This document shows, piece by piece, positions 1 to 7,503 of a DNA stretch of 14,645 nucleotides. Under the pieces are notes generated by a model that saw only the letters and a list, made by a program, of their open reading frames with translations, made no database searches and was not told the origin of the DNA. Origin of the DNA: an uncultured Clostridia bacterium (GTDB lineage Bacteria; Bacillota; Clostridia; Oscillospirales; Acutalibacteraceae). The number at the start of each line of letters is the position of its first letter. Position 1 is the first letter of the stretch. The position numbers and the translations under genes are program-made. The stretch is from assembly GCA_946002045.1 (NCBI GenBank), contig CAMFYM010000024.1, forward strand, positions 1 through 14,645, written 5' to 3'.

Positions 1-2
1 CT

Positions 3-1325
3 GCTAAAGAAAAGGAGCTAGCTAGACTTTACTCAATGCCTGAAACAACAAGGACAACAACAAAGGCTCCTACTACAACTACCCAGCCTGCAACGGTAAC
101 AACTGAGGCAACAACAAGAGTAGTTACTACTTCAAAAACAACTACTACCACCACAACCACAACTGCAAGAACTACAACATTGCCATCAGGCTCAGGTGGT
201 GCAACTAACATAAATGATCTTGTTGACGAGTTAGATAAGCTCAACCAAACATTAAGCCAAATTACAGACGATTTGGATACTCTTACAGAAATGACAACCA
301 TTATTGCTACCACAGTAGCACAGGCGTTGGAAAACAACATTTTTGACAGCGAGGTTATTGCAGAAATGGTTGGTGACGCTTTGGCACAGGCAATGAAGGA
401 CGGCATTATTGATGCTGCAAATTTGCTTGTGGAAAGCGATTTGGCAATAAAAATGGTTGAGGCTGCTATCGAATCAATAGATTTTGTAGGTGTCGCTAAT
501 GCCGTTACAAATTCAAAGAATGTATCCGTAACTGCTGCTGAAATTCAGCTTGCTGCTCTTGAGGGTCAATATGCAATCTGTAGCTTACAGGCAGACCCAA
601 CTGTTGTTAACGCACAAAAGAAGGCTGTTAACGCACAGAAGAAGGCGCTTGACATTCTTGAAAAGCAAAGAAATGATATGGCAAACGGATGGGTTGCTGC
701 CTTTGACGGAACAATCACAAAGGTTGATATTACACCGGGTATGCAGACCACAGCACTTGCAACAGGCATTGTGCTTGAAAACCTTGATTCTATGGCAGTA
801 AAGGTTAGCCTTAGTGAATATGATTTGCATAAGGTTAAGGTTGGTATGAGTGCAAAGGTTACAACTGCCTATGGCGAATATGCAGGCGAGGTTGCATCTA
901 TTGCACCGACTGCAACAGGTGGTTCTTCAACAAGCATACTTGACAGTGTTGGCTCAATGGCAGGAATCAGTGGTCTTTCAAGCCTTACCGATTCAGGTGC
1001 AGGTGTTGAATGTGTAGTTACAATTCCTGAAACGGACGAAAATATTATTGCCGGATTTGATGCCGATGTTGAGATTGAAACAGGCAAGTATCTGGGCGTA
1101 GTAGTCGTTCCTATTGAATCTATTAAGCTTGAAAAAACAGGTCCTTCTGTATATGTATATAATGAGGAAGAGGGTACTGTAACAAAGACTCCTATTGTTA
1201 CAGGTGCTGTTTCGGATTCTGCATATGAGGTTAAGGAAGGTCTTAAGGTTGGCGATAAAATTGTTTCAGCCCCTGCTTCCGATTATGAAGAGGATACCTT
1301 CAAGGTAAAAGTTGTAACTAAGTAA
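3..1325 (+). CDS. HlyD/MacA-like efflux adaptor, 5'-truncated by window edge
   Basis: This is probably the membrane-fusion (adaptor) subunit of an ABC efflux or export system, anchored in the membrane with most of the protein outside the cell. The frame is open to the window edge (residues AKEKELARLYS precede the Met at 36), so the true start is missing. In order one sees a coiled-coil-like charged stretch, a threonine-rich block (45-179; 28 Thr in 45 residues), a long helical region, a helix with a duplicated heptad (606-647), the second lipoyl/barrel-sandwich half (about 684-770, FDGTITKVDITPG), and a beta-barrel and C-terminal domain with the repeated GxVxSIAPTA and VVVPIESI-type segments usual in HlyD proteins. 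The stop lies 12 bases before the permease start, so the two are one operon. The Thr-rich block sits where the helical hairpin tip would be, which is unusual. The family call is firm; the substrate is unknown. Confidence 0.82.
   Translation, partial: AKEKELARLYSMPETTRTTTKAPTTTTQPATVTTEATTRVVTTSKTTTTTTTTTARTTTLPSGSGGATNINDLVDELDKLNQTLSQITDDLDTLTEMTTIIATTVAQALENNIFDSEVIAEMVGDALAQAMKDGIIDAANLLVESDLAIKMVEAAIESIDFVGVANAVTNSKNVSVTAAEIQLAALEGQYAICSLQADPTVVNAQKKAVNAQKKALDILEKQRNDMANGWVAAFDGTITKVDITPGMQTTALATGIVLENLDSMAVKVSLSEYDLHKVKVGMSAKVTTAYGEYAGEVASIAPTATGGSSTSILDSVGSMAGISGLSSLTDSGAGVECVVTIPETDENIIAGFDADVEIETGKYLGVVVVPIESIKLEKTGPSVYVYNEEEGTVTKTPIVTGAVSDSAYEVKEGLKVGDKIVSAPASDYEEDTFKVKVVTK
606..647 (+). 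repeat. Tandem 21-bp duplication encoding one heptad twice
   Basis: Two adjacent 21-base units (606-626 and 627-647) differ at only two positions and encode the same seven residues, VNAQKKA, twice. They lie in the helix that leads into the second lipoyl half of the adaptor. The unit length matches one coiled-coil heptad, so the duplication lengthens the helix by two turns without breaking register. Confidence 0.85.
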
Positions 1326-1337
1326 GGAGATTCAGAG

Positions 1338-2588
1338 TTGAATATTAAGGAAAGTCTGAAAATCGCCGTTAAGTGTATAAAAGCAAATTGGATGCGTAGT
1401 CTTCTTACCATGCTTGGTATTATTATCGGTATTAGCTCGGTAATTATGATTATCGGTGCAGGTACCGGTGTTAGGGATTATATTGTCGGCTTAATTGAGG
1501 ATATGGGTTCTAATGCTGTACTTGTCAGTGTTGACGCAACAACTGCAACAGATAAAGACTATATCACCTTGGACGATGTAACTAATATCAAATCAAAGGT
1601 TAAGGGCGTTGACCGTTGCTCACCTATGCTTATGGGCTTCGGCAGAGCAACTATTGACAAAACTGCAACAGAAGCAACGGCTATGCTGATAGGCGTTAAC
1701 AGTGATGTTCAATTTGCACTGACGAATACCTGCGAATACGGACGATTTTTCACAGATGAGGAATATGAGGCTAATGCACCTATTGCTGTTATTGGTACAA
1801 ATTCAGCAGATACTGCATTTGGCTATACAGATGTTACAAACGAATATATTACCGTTTCATCCAGTGGTAAATCAATGAAAATCAAGGTTTGCGGTGTTGC
1901 TAATATTGATGCTCTTGCAAGCTCCCTTGGTGGTGGCGATGGAATGTCAAAGATGTTTAGCTCAGGAACGGACAAAACCGTTGTTGCTTTGTTTATGCCT
2001 TGTACCACTCTCACTCAAATAACAGGTGCAGATGCAAATCTTAGTAATCTGTTTGTTATTGCAGAGGAGGGCTATGATTACGATGCTGTCGGTAATGCCA
2101 CAGTTAACTATTTGAAGTCTGCTCACGGCAATTTTGCAAACAGTATTTACACAGCACAGAATATGGCTACCTATGTTGAAATTGTTGACATTATTATGTC
2201 TGTTCTTACTGCGTTTATTGCCTGCGTCGGTGCAATTTCACTAATTGTTGGTGGTATCGGCGTAATGAATATTATGCTTGTTTCCGTAACAGAGCGTACA
2301 AGAGAAATAGGTATTAGAAAATCGTTGGGAGCAAAAACAAGTGTTATTACTCTTCAATTCCTGACAGAGTCCATTATTCTATGCTTTATCGGTGGATTGA
2401 TTGGTGTTACAATAGGCGTTGTGGGAGCCTTTGGTGCTTGTGCAATAATTGATATTTCACCTAATATTACATGGTGGCTTATCCTTGTAGCACTTCTGTT
2501 CTCCAGTGGTGTTGGACTGTTCTTTGGCATTTATCCTGCAAGAAAGGCAGCTCAAATGAGTCCTATTGATGCATTGCGCAGTGAATAA
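1338..2588 (+). CDS. MacB/FtsX-type ABC transporter permease
   Basis: This is the permease partner of the adaptor upstream, a 416-residue integral membrane protein. Residues about 17-42 form the first membrane helix (LLTMLGIIIGISSVIMIIGAG). A large extracellular MacB-PCD-like domain follows to about residue 275. Three C-terminal helices (about 280-310, 335-365 and 375-400) carry the FtsX hallmark RTREIGIRKSLGAK between the second and third. The start is TTG at 1338, supported by AAGGAGA at 1324-1330 with 7 bases of spacing; no better in-frame ATG lies nearby. The length fits stand-alone permeases of the YknZ type. There is no fused or adjacent ATPase domain, so the ATPase must be upstream of the window or elsewhere. 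The gene ends just before a strong terminator. The substrate (peptide, antibiotic or lipid) cannot be read from the sequence. Confidence 0.9.
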   Translation: MNIKESLKIAVKCIKANWMRSLLTMLGIIIGISSVIMIIGAGTGVRDYIVGLIEDMGSNAVLVSVDATTATDKDYITLDDVTNIKSKVKGVDRCSPMLMGFGRATIDKTATEATAMLIGVNSDVQFALTNTCEYGRFFTDEEYEANAPIAVIGTNSADTAFGYTDVTNEYITVSSSGKSMKIKVCGVANIDALASSLGGGDGMSKMFSSGTDKTVVALFMPCTTLTQITGADANLSNLFVIAEEGYDYDAVGNATVNYLKSAHGNFANSIYTAQNMATYVEIVDIIMSVLTAFIACVGAISLIVGGIGVMNIMLVSVTERTREIGIRKSLGAKTSVITLQFLTESIILCFIGGLIGVTIGVVGAFGACAIIDISPNITWWLILVALLFSSGVGLFFGIYPARKAAQMSPIDALRSE

Positions 2589-2595
2589 AAATAAT

Positions 2596-2633
2596 AAAAA
2601 AATCCTTGTGAGTTAATTCACAAGGATTTTTTA
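2596..2633 (+). terminator. Rho-independent terminator of the adaptor-permease operon
   Basis: A perfect 11-bp stem (2601-2611 with 2618-2628) closes a six-base loop. It is extended by A-T pairs and followed by a run of six T. It starts 8 bases after the permease stop. The A-run on the 5' side could also make it act on the minus strand, but no minus-strand gene ends here. Confidence 0.9.
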
Positions 2634-2662
2634 TTGCATATATTGTCATAATATGTTAATAT
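2634..2662 (+). promoter_or_regulatory. Predicted sigma-A promoter, extended -10
   Basis: TTGCAT (2634-2639) and TAATAT (2657-2662) are 17 bases apart, with TG at 2654-2655 giving an extended -10. Transcription would start near 2669, just before the leader hairpin of the sugar kinase gene. This is by eye only; the A/T-rich context makes chance matches easier. Confidence 0.5.
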
Positions 2663-2676
2663 AAGCAGTGGAGAGA

Positions 2677-2698
2677 AATCTGAACTACGGTTTAGATT
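2677..2698 (+). promoter_or_regulatory. Leader stem-loop with UACG tetraloop
   Basis: A 9-bp stem (2677-2685 with 2690-2698, one G-U pair) closes on C(UACG)G, a member of the very stable UNCG tetraloop class. The sequence GC and five T follow (2701-2705), so it resembles a short intrinsic terminator or attenuator as well as a 5'-end stabilising hairpin. It lies between the predicted promoter and the start at 2734. Which role applies cannot be told from the sequence. Confidence 0.6.
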
Positions 2699-2733
2699 GC
2701 TTTTTATTGCCTAATTAAATAGGAGAGTGAATT

Positions 2734-3831
2734 ATGGAACAGATTAAAGAGATACTTAATAGCTTTAAATTTAAAGGTGACCTTGAGAGTGTTGAGCCCT
2801 TCGGTTCAGGTCATATTAACACTACCTACATTGCAACCTATAACGAGGACGGCAAGGAAAGGCAGTACATACTCCAAAAGGTTAATACTAATATATTTAA
2901 AAACATAGATGAGCTGATGGACAATGTATTCGCTGTTACATCATTCCTGCGTGAAAAAATCAAGGAAAACGGAGGTAATCCTCATAGAGAAACACTCCAT
3001 TATATTAAAACAGATACAGGCTCAAAGTATTATCGCTGTGATAATGGCGACTGCTACCGTGCTTACAGATTTGTTGATAAGAGTGTTAGCTATAACAGTG
3101 TTGATTCGGCTCAGGTGTTTAAAAAGAGTGGTATTGCATTCGGTCGTTTTCAAAAGTATTTGTCTGATTTTCCTGCAACAACTCTTGCAGAGATTATTCC
3201 TAATTTCCACAATACAATCTGGAGATATGAAAACGAATTCATCCCTGCTGTTGAGAATAATCTTTCCGGCAGAGCAGATACCTGTCAGGCTGAAATTCAG
3301 TTTGTTAAGGACAGAAAAGAGGATTGCTCACGCCTTGTTAATTTGATTGAAAAGGGCGAGCTTCCAATTAGAGTTACTCACAACGATACAAAGCTTAATA
3401 ATGTAATTTTTGACGAGGATACAGATGACGCAATTTGCGTTATTGACCTTGATACAGTAATGCCGGGTCTTGCTCTTTATGATTTTGGTGACTCAATCCG
3501 TTTTGGCGCAAATACCTGTGCCGAGGATGAGGCAGATGTTTCTAAAATCAAAATCAACCTTGAGTATTTCAAGGCTTATGCTGAGGGCTTTTTGAGTGAG
3601 TGTGGCGAAAGCTTTAATCAGTGTGAAATAGATAATTTAGCCTTTGCTGCAAAGATTATGACCTTTGAGTGTGGTATGAGATTTTTAACAGACTATATCA
3701 ATGGCGATACTTATTTCAAAACAGCATATCCTGAGCATAATCTTGTTAGAGCAAGAAATCAATTTGCTCTTGTTAAGGATATGGAAGACCATATGACCGA
3801 AATGGAAGATATTATTAAAAACATCAAATAA
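2734..3831 (+). CDS. APH-fold kinase, N-acetylhexosamine 1-kinase (NahK)-like
   Basis: This is a cytoplasmic phosphotransferase of the aminoglycoside/choline kinase fold, 365 residues, close to the roughly 360 usual for NahK-like proteins (often mislabelled mucin desulfatase). Near the N-terminus is a glycine-containing loop (EPFGSGHINTTY). The Brenner-type catalytic loop is H216-N-D218-T-K-L-N-N223, with D218 as likely base. The metal-binding segment is VIDLDTVMPG (D238, D240), then YDFGDSIR. In the family this pattern goes with anomeric phosphorylation of GlcNAc/GalNAc or related sugars; the exact sugar here is inference. The ATG is set by AGGAGAG at 2721-2727. It stands as a single gene with its own promoter, and no lacto-N-biose phosphorylase or epimerase lies beside it. 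It converges on the DUF4363 gene with 6 bases between stops. Confidence 0.82.
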   Translation: MEQIKEILNSFKFKGDLESVEPFGSGHINTTYIATYNEDGKERQYILQKVNTNIFKNIDELMDNVFAVTSFLREKIKENGGNPHRETLHYIKTDTGSKYYRCDNGDCYRAYRFVDKSVSYNSVDSAQVFKKSGIAFGRFQKYLSDFPATTLAEIIPNFHNTIWRYENEFIPAVENNLSGRADTCQAEIQFVKDRKEDCSRLVNLIEKGELPIRVTHNDTKLNNVIFDEDTDDAICVIDLDTVMPGLALYDFGDSIRFGANTCAEDEADVSKIKINLEYFKAYAEGFLSECGESFNQCEIDNLAFAAKIMTFECGMRFLTDYINGDTYFKTAYPEHNLVRARNQFALVKDMEDHMTEMEDIIKNIK

Positions 3832-3837
3832 TATCAG

Positions 3838-4215
3838 TTAAAACACATTACCAAAGGTTATTTTTTGGTTTTGATAAATTGATTTAATATGATTTTTAGC
3901 ATTTATGAGTTCTTGTTCCAAGGACTCATTTTTGTTTTTTGCCAGCTCCTCAAGACTGCCGATAGTTAAATTTGCGTCATCAAGACAGCCGTGATCAATC
4001 ATGGCTGTCATATATTTTTGTTTTTCACCCCAAAAGTCGTTCAGCCTTTTGCAGTCAGCCTCTGCCTTTTTATAATCATTATTATCAACTGCCTCAATGG
4101 CACTGTTAATATATCGGGTAGCCGTGTTATAGGTTTCCTGCACAGTGTATTGTTCAAATATGCAAAGTGATATTGAAATCACTAAAAATATTATTGCTAT
4201 ATACAGTCTTTTCAT
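3838..4215 (-). CDS. DUF4363 family membrane-anchored protein
   Basis: A small protein (125 residues from the chosen start) with one N-terminal hydrophobic helix (KRLYIAIIFLVISISLCIF) and a soluble, mostly helical remainder. The remainder has the pattern DNNDYKKAEADCKRLNDFW and a later SLEELAKNKN segment, as in DUF4363 proteins of Clostridia. I chose the ATG at 4213-4215 because GGTGAT (minus strand, 4223-4228) lies 7 bases before it; an in-frame GTG at 4225-4227 is inside that ribosome site and is unlikely to be used. The gene follows DUF421 by about 30 bases on the same strand, a common pairing, and likely shares its transcript. The biochemical function is unknown; the helical domain could face the periplasm-like space or, in spores, the intermembrane space. 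Confidence 0.75.
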   Translation of the reverse strand: MKRLYIAIIFLVISISLCIFEQYTVQETYNTATRYINSAIEAVDNNDYKKAEADCKRLNDFWGEKQKYMTAMIDHGCLDDANLTIGSLEELAKNKNESLEQELINAKNHIKSIYQNQKITFGNVF

Positions 4216-4246
4216 TTTTATAATCACCGAGCTCTGTTTAATTGTC

Positions 4247-4918
4247 CTAAATTTCCTTGTCGATTAAATATGTGTTGCCGTCATCATCAATAGTCAGCAG
4301 CATTATTTTTTCTGTTTTTTTGTTAACGCTTTGAATTACCAGCTCTATTTCGCTATCTTTAATTTTATATTCGTTAAAATATTCGCTGACAGGCTTTCCG
4401 TCCATAACGATTGTTACAGGCATACCTTTTTCCTTTACACTTATTCCAACATCGTTAGCAGTCAATGGCTTGTACTCTGCCTTAGGCAAAACAGATATTG
4501 TGCCGTTTGTTTCAATAACAGCGTCCTCAACCTCCTCAATATTGAACACATTTTTTTGCCTTAATGCGTCAATAACATCATCAATAGTAAATCTCATTTC
4601 CTTCAGTTTTTTTTGGTCAAGCTTTCCTTGTCTAATTATGAATATAGGTCTGCCCTGAATTAGATTTCTGAATTTTAGGCTTTTCATTGAAATAACAGAG
4701 GTAATAATCTCCATACTGATAAACAAAAGTATGGGAACAAGACAATTTGCCAAGGGCATAGAGTTTTCCTCAAGAGGAATAACTGCCACGGCACTTAAGA
4801 GAATAGTGATAACTAACTCGTGAGGCTTCAGCTCGCCGACTTGCCTTTTGCCCATTAGCCTAACTGCCAATATAACAAAGATATAAATAATGAATGCTCT
4901 TAAAAAATTGATTGCCAT
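4247..4918 (-). CDS. DUF421 (YetF-family) membrane protein
   Basis: A 223-residue protein with an N-terminal membrane part (helices at about 7-22, 36-52 and 58-78) carrying the family hallmark MGKRQVGELKPHELV (22-36), then the cytosolic alpha/beta DUF421 domain (IQGRPIFIIRQGKLD, RFTIDDVIDALRQKNVFNIEEVEDAVIE). The start at 4918 is chosen because it has AGGTGAT three bases upstream and fits the usual short N-terminus; an upstream ATG at 4987 would add 23 residues and run into the gerA control region. Members of this family include spore proteins of Bacillus (YetF/2Duf type) that affect spore membrane properties. Here the gene is divergent from gerA, which fits a spore role, but that is inference. 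DUF4363 follows downstream. Confidence 0.85.
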   Translation of the reverse strand: MAINFLRAFIIYIFVILAVRLMGKRQVGELKPHELVITILLSAVAVIPLEENSMPLANCLVPILLFISMEIITSVISMKSLKFRNLIQGRPIFIIRQGKLDQKKLKEMRFTIDDVIDALRQKNVFNIEEVEDAVIETNGTISVLPKAEYKPLTANDVGISVKEKGMPVTIVMDGKPVSEYFNEYKIKDSEIELVIQSVNKKTEKIMLLTIDDDGNTYLIDKEI

Positions 4919-5012
4919 AGTATCACCTGTATTATTTTGCCTAAAAGCATCAATAATATTATTTTTTGTGAATAAGTATTGTAACATTGCAAAAATTATA
5001 AATGGTGATTTT
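4919..5012. promoter_or_regulatory. Divergent control region, DUF421 / gerA
   Basis: This 94-base A/T-rich gap separates the two divergent starts and must hold any promoters for both units. GGTGAT ribosome sites occur at both ends (minus strand about 4922-4927; plus strand 5004-5009). A sigma-G-like TGAATA is at 4969-4974, but the only partner (AATTATA, 4994-5000) is 19 bases on and would start transcription inside the ribosome site. I therefore do not call a promoter. Confidence 0.45.
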
Positions 5013-6479
5013 ATGGATAAGCTATATCCTGATTATGACAGTAATAAAAGCAGATTTGAAAATGATTTTAAGGATTGCTCCGACTTCCTTTTGCGAGAGG
5101 CTATTATTTGCAGTCAAAAGGGATTTTTTTGTGTAATGGACGGTCTTATAGATTCTCTCCAGCTTTCGCAAATGGTTGTTTCTCCCATACTGAAAAGGAG
5201 AGTTGAATTTGACGATAATAAAGATTTGTTAGATAAAATAAAGACAAGCGTTGTTAATTCCGTTGAGCTAAAAGAGGCTAAAACCTTTGAGGATTGCTAT
5301 TATTTTTTAATGAGTGGATTTTGCGTATTTGTGTTAGACGGATGTGACAAGGCACTGGTTTTCGGTATTCAGGGTTGGGCAAGACGCTCCGTTGATGAGC
5401 CATCTAACGAAAGCAATGTTAAGGGCGCAAAGGAATGCTTTATTGAGGCATTGAATGATAATAAGGCTCTTCTGCGAAAAAGGCTTAAAACTCATCATTT
5501 GAAATATCGCCAAATTAAGCTGGGCACTGCTGCCAACACTCCCGTTGTAATTGCATATATTGACAATCGTGTTGATATGAAATTAGTTAATGATGTTGAA
5601 TACCGATTAAAAACGGCAAATCTAAACTCCGTTATTGATTACGGTGAGCTTGTGCCCTTTGTTGATACCGATATAAAATCATTTTTCTCTTGTGTAGGTA
5701 ATACAGAGCGACCGGATGTTGCTGCCTCAAAGCTATTAGAGGGTAGGGTACTTATTATGGTGGAGGGTACTCCCTTTGCCATATATCTTCCTTACCTGTT
5801 TAGCGATAACTTTCAGTCAGTTGATGATTATGACAATCCTCCCTTTTACAGTGGATTTATAAGAACGCTTAAATATTTTAGCTTTTTAATTTCAATATTC
5901 CTGCCGGGGCTGTTTGTGGCAGTAGGTACATTTCATCAGGAGCTTATACCTACAAGCCTTTTATATACTATTGCAGCAGAGGAAATTACAACGCCCTTTT
6001 CGCTAATGACCGAGGCAATTATGCTATTGATATTATACGAGATAATGAGAGAGGCAGGACTGCGCTTACCCAAAACAGTTGGTCATGCCATTTCAATAAT
6101 CGGTGGTATTATTATCGGCGAAACAACTGTAACAGCAGGACTAATCGGTGCACCTATGCTTGTAGTAATTGCAATGACGGCAATATCCTCATATGTAGTA
6201 AATCCTCTTTATGAAAGCGTTTCGGTGCTGAGATTTTTATTCATTATTGTTGGTGGATTTACAGGTATGTATGGGCTTGTCCTTGGAGCAGGTGTGGTTT
6301 TTGTAAATATTTGCTCGCTAAATCCCTTTGGCGTGCCACTGTCATCTCCCATTTCTCCTCTTGATGAGCATTCGTTAGGCGATATATTTTACAGAGAAAC
6401 ATGGCTGAAGCTGTCACAAAGAAAGGTGAGAGTTAATAAATTGCGAGGTGCAAATATTGATACAGGCAAAAAGAGATAA
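5013..6479 (+). CDS. gerA: Spore germination receptor subunit A (GerA family)
   Basis: The A subunit of a Ger-type nutrient receptor in the spore inner membrane, 488 residues from the chosen start, within the usual range (about 460-540). An N-terminal soluble region (1 to about 275; FLLREAIICSQKG, GRVLIMVEGTPFAIYLP) precedes a membrane domain with about five helices. That domain contains the family signature PFSLMTEAIMLLILYEIMREAGLRLPK-type segment (about 6000-6070), then VGHAISIIGGIIIGE and SSYVVNPLYE. In many family members the glycine in IGGIIIGE is followed by Q or D; here it is E. The start at 5013 has GGTGAT four bases upstream; extending to 4890 would run across the divergent DUF421 start. 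GerB begins inside the 3' end. Expression in the forespore under sigma-G is expected from the family, but I could not find a clean promoter. Confidence 0.93.
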   Translation: MDKLYPDYDSNKSRFENDFKDCSDFLLREAIICSQKGFFCVMDGLIDSLQLSQMVVSPILKRRVEFDDNKDLLDKIKTSVVNSVELKEAKTFEDCYYFLMSGFCVFVLDGCDKALVFGIQGWARRSVDEPSNESNVKGAKECFIEALNDNKALLRKRLKTHHLKYRQIKLGTAANTPVVIAYIDNRVDMKLVNDVEYRLKTANLNSVIDYGELVPFVDTDIKSFFSCVGNTERPDVAASKLLEGRVLIMVEGTPFAIYLPYLFSDNFQSVDDYDNPPFYSGFIRTLKYFSFLISIFLPGLFVAVGTFHQELIPTSLLYTIAAEEITTPFSLMTEAIMLLILYEIMREAGLRLPKTVGHAISIIGGIIIGETTVTAGLIGAPMLVVIAMTAISSYVVNPLYESVSVLRFLFIIVGGFTGMYGLVLGAGVVFVNICSLNPFGVPLSSPISPLDEHSLGDIFYRETWLKLSQRKVRVNKLRGANIDTGKKR

Positions 6480-7503
6480 AATTGCTCCTATAAGTATATT
6501 TTTTCTGCTTTTTATCAGCAGGATTGTTGTTAGCCTGACTAATGTCCAGTCTGTTACCACCGGCTTGATGAAAACGGATATTTTGATTAGCATTATTGCG
6601 TCAATGGCAATAGTGCTTGTCCTTTCAATACCTGTAATTTTTTGTATAAAAAATCACAAAAATCCGTTAGATGTTAAATGGGTAGGAGGCTTTTATTCTC
6701 TGTATTACATTTTTCTTGCAGGTGTTAATATCAGCCGTTTTTCCTACTTTGCTTCAACTACCCTTAACCCCGATTCGCAGGCGTGGGTGTTTTCAATAAT
6801 TGTAGCCGTGTGTGCCTTTTACGGTGCATATTTAGGCATTGAGGGCTTGGCAAGATTTTCTGCCTTTGCCTTTGTTTTGCTAATATCGGCAATAATTGTT
6901 GCACTTGTTTTTAACGTTCAGGATTTTGAGTTAATAAATCTATTTCCCATAGTGACTAACAGCAGAGAATCAATAATAAAAAATACCGTATTTATGGTGT
7001 CAAATTCAGCGGAGGTTGCTATGCTTTTGTGCCTGTCAAAAAAGGTTAACGGCGTTGCAATAAAGCAGTTTTTATTGTCTGTGTTGTTTTCATTTTTAAC
7101 AATGCTTCTTTTATTTTTATTTGTTATCGGCGTAATGGGCAATTCTGCATCATTACAGGCATTCCCTCTGTATTCACTTTTTCAAACGGCAAAGGTGGGA
7201 CTGTTTGAAAGAATAGATATTTTGTTCATTTCCTTTTGGATATTCGGTGTGTTTATAAAAGCAGTTATGCTGATTTATTGCTCCACAATTTCATTTAAGC
7301 CAATTAAGAAAAGTAAAAAATGCATTATATCATCTGCATTATCACTGCTTACGGCTATCGTGCTGACAGAATTTGTGCAGGTGGGCAGAATATCTCCCTA
7401 CACTTATGCCGTGCTGTTTTTTGTTTTTTGCTTTATTATTCCGTTGTTAACATTGATTTTTAAGAAAAGAAATCTTGGTGATGAGCTTGTTGAAAAGTTT
7501 TAA
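6457..7503 (+). CDS. gerB: Spore germination receptor subunit B (GerB family permease)
   Basis: The B subunit of the germinant receptor, a member of the amino acid/polyamine/organocation transporter fold that is thought to bind the germinant. It has 348 residues, and about ten hydrophobic helices can be seen across the length. The start of the first is KIAPISIFFLLFISRIVVSL, and the loop FELINLFPIVTNSRESIIKN (about residues 150-170) is typical of the family. I prefer the TTG start at 6457, which has GAGGTG (6445-6450) six bases upstream; a GTG at 6448 is part of that ribosome site. It overlaps the end of gerA by 23 bases and gerC starts inside its end, so the three are translationally coupled. 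The ligand is not predictable from sequence. Confidence 0.9.
   Translation: MIQAKRDKIAPISIFFLLFISRIVVSLTNVQSVTTGLMKTDILISIIASMAIVLVLSIPVIFCIKNHKNPLDVKWVGGFYSLYYIFLAGVNISRFSYFASTTLNPDSQAWVFSIIVAVCAFYGAYLGIEGLARFSAFAFVLLISAIIVALVFNVQDFELINLFPIVTNSRESIIKNTVFMVSNSAEVAMLLCLSKKVNGVAIKQFLLSVLFSFLTMLLLFLFVIGVMGNSASLQAFPLYSLFQTAKVGLFERIDILFISFWIFGVFIKAVMLIYCSTISFKPIKKSKKCIISSALSLLTAIVLTEFVQVGRISPYTYAVLFFVFCFIIPLLTLIFKKRNLGDELVEKF

Noticed and set aside
29..406. Val-rich minus-strand ORF of 125 codons
   Set aside because: It is the antisense shadow of the Thr-rich coding block (ACN codons read as valine codons) with no ribosome site.
2734..3831. Aminoglycoside resistance gene reading of the APH-fold kinase
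   Set aside because: The HNDTKLNN and IDLDTVMPG pattern fits NahK-like sugar kinases, not aminoglycoside phosphotransferases, and there is no sign of transfer.
3850..3872. Possible bidirectional terminator between the convergent kinase and DUF4363 genes
   Set aside because: The stem is only six A/T-rich pairs (ACCAAA/TTTGGT), the T-run is short, and it lies inside the DUF4363 coding end.
4969..5000. Sigma-G-like promoter before gerA (TGAATA and AATTATA)
   Set aside because: Spacing is 19, the -10 lacks the leading C, and the implied start site would fall inside the ribosome site.
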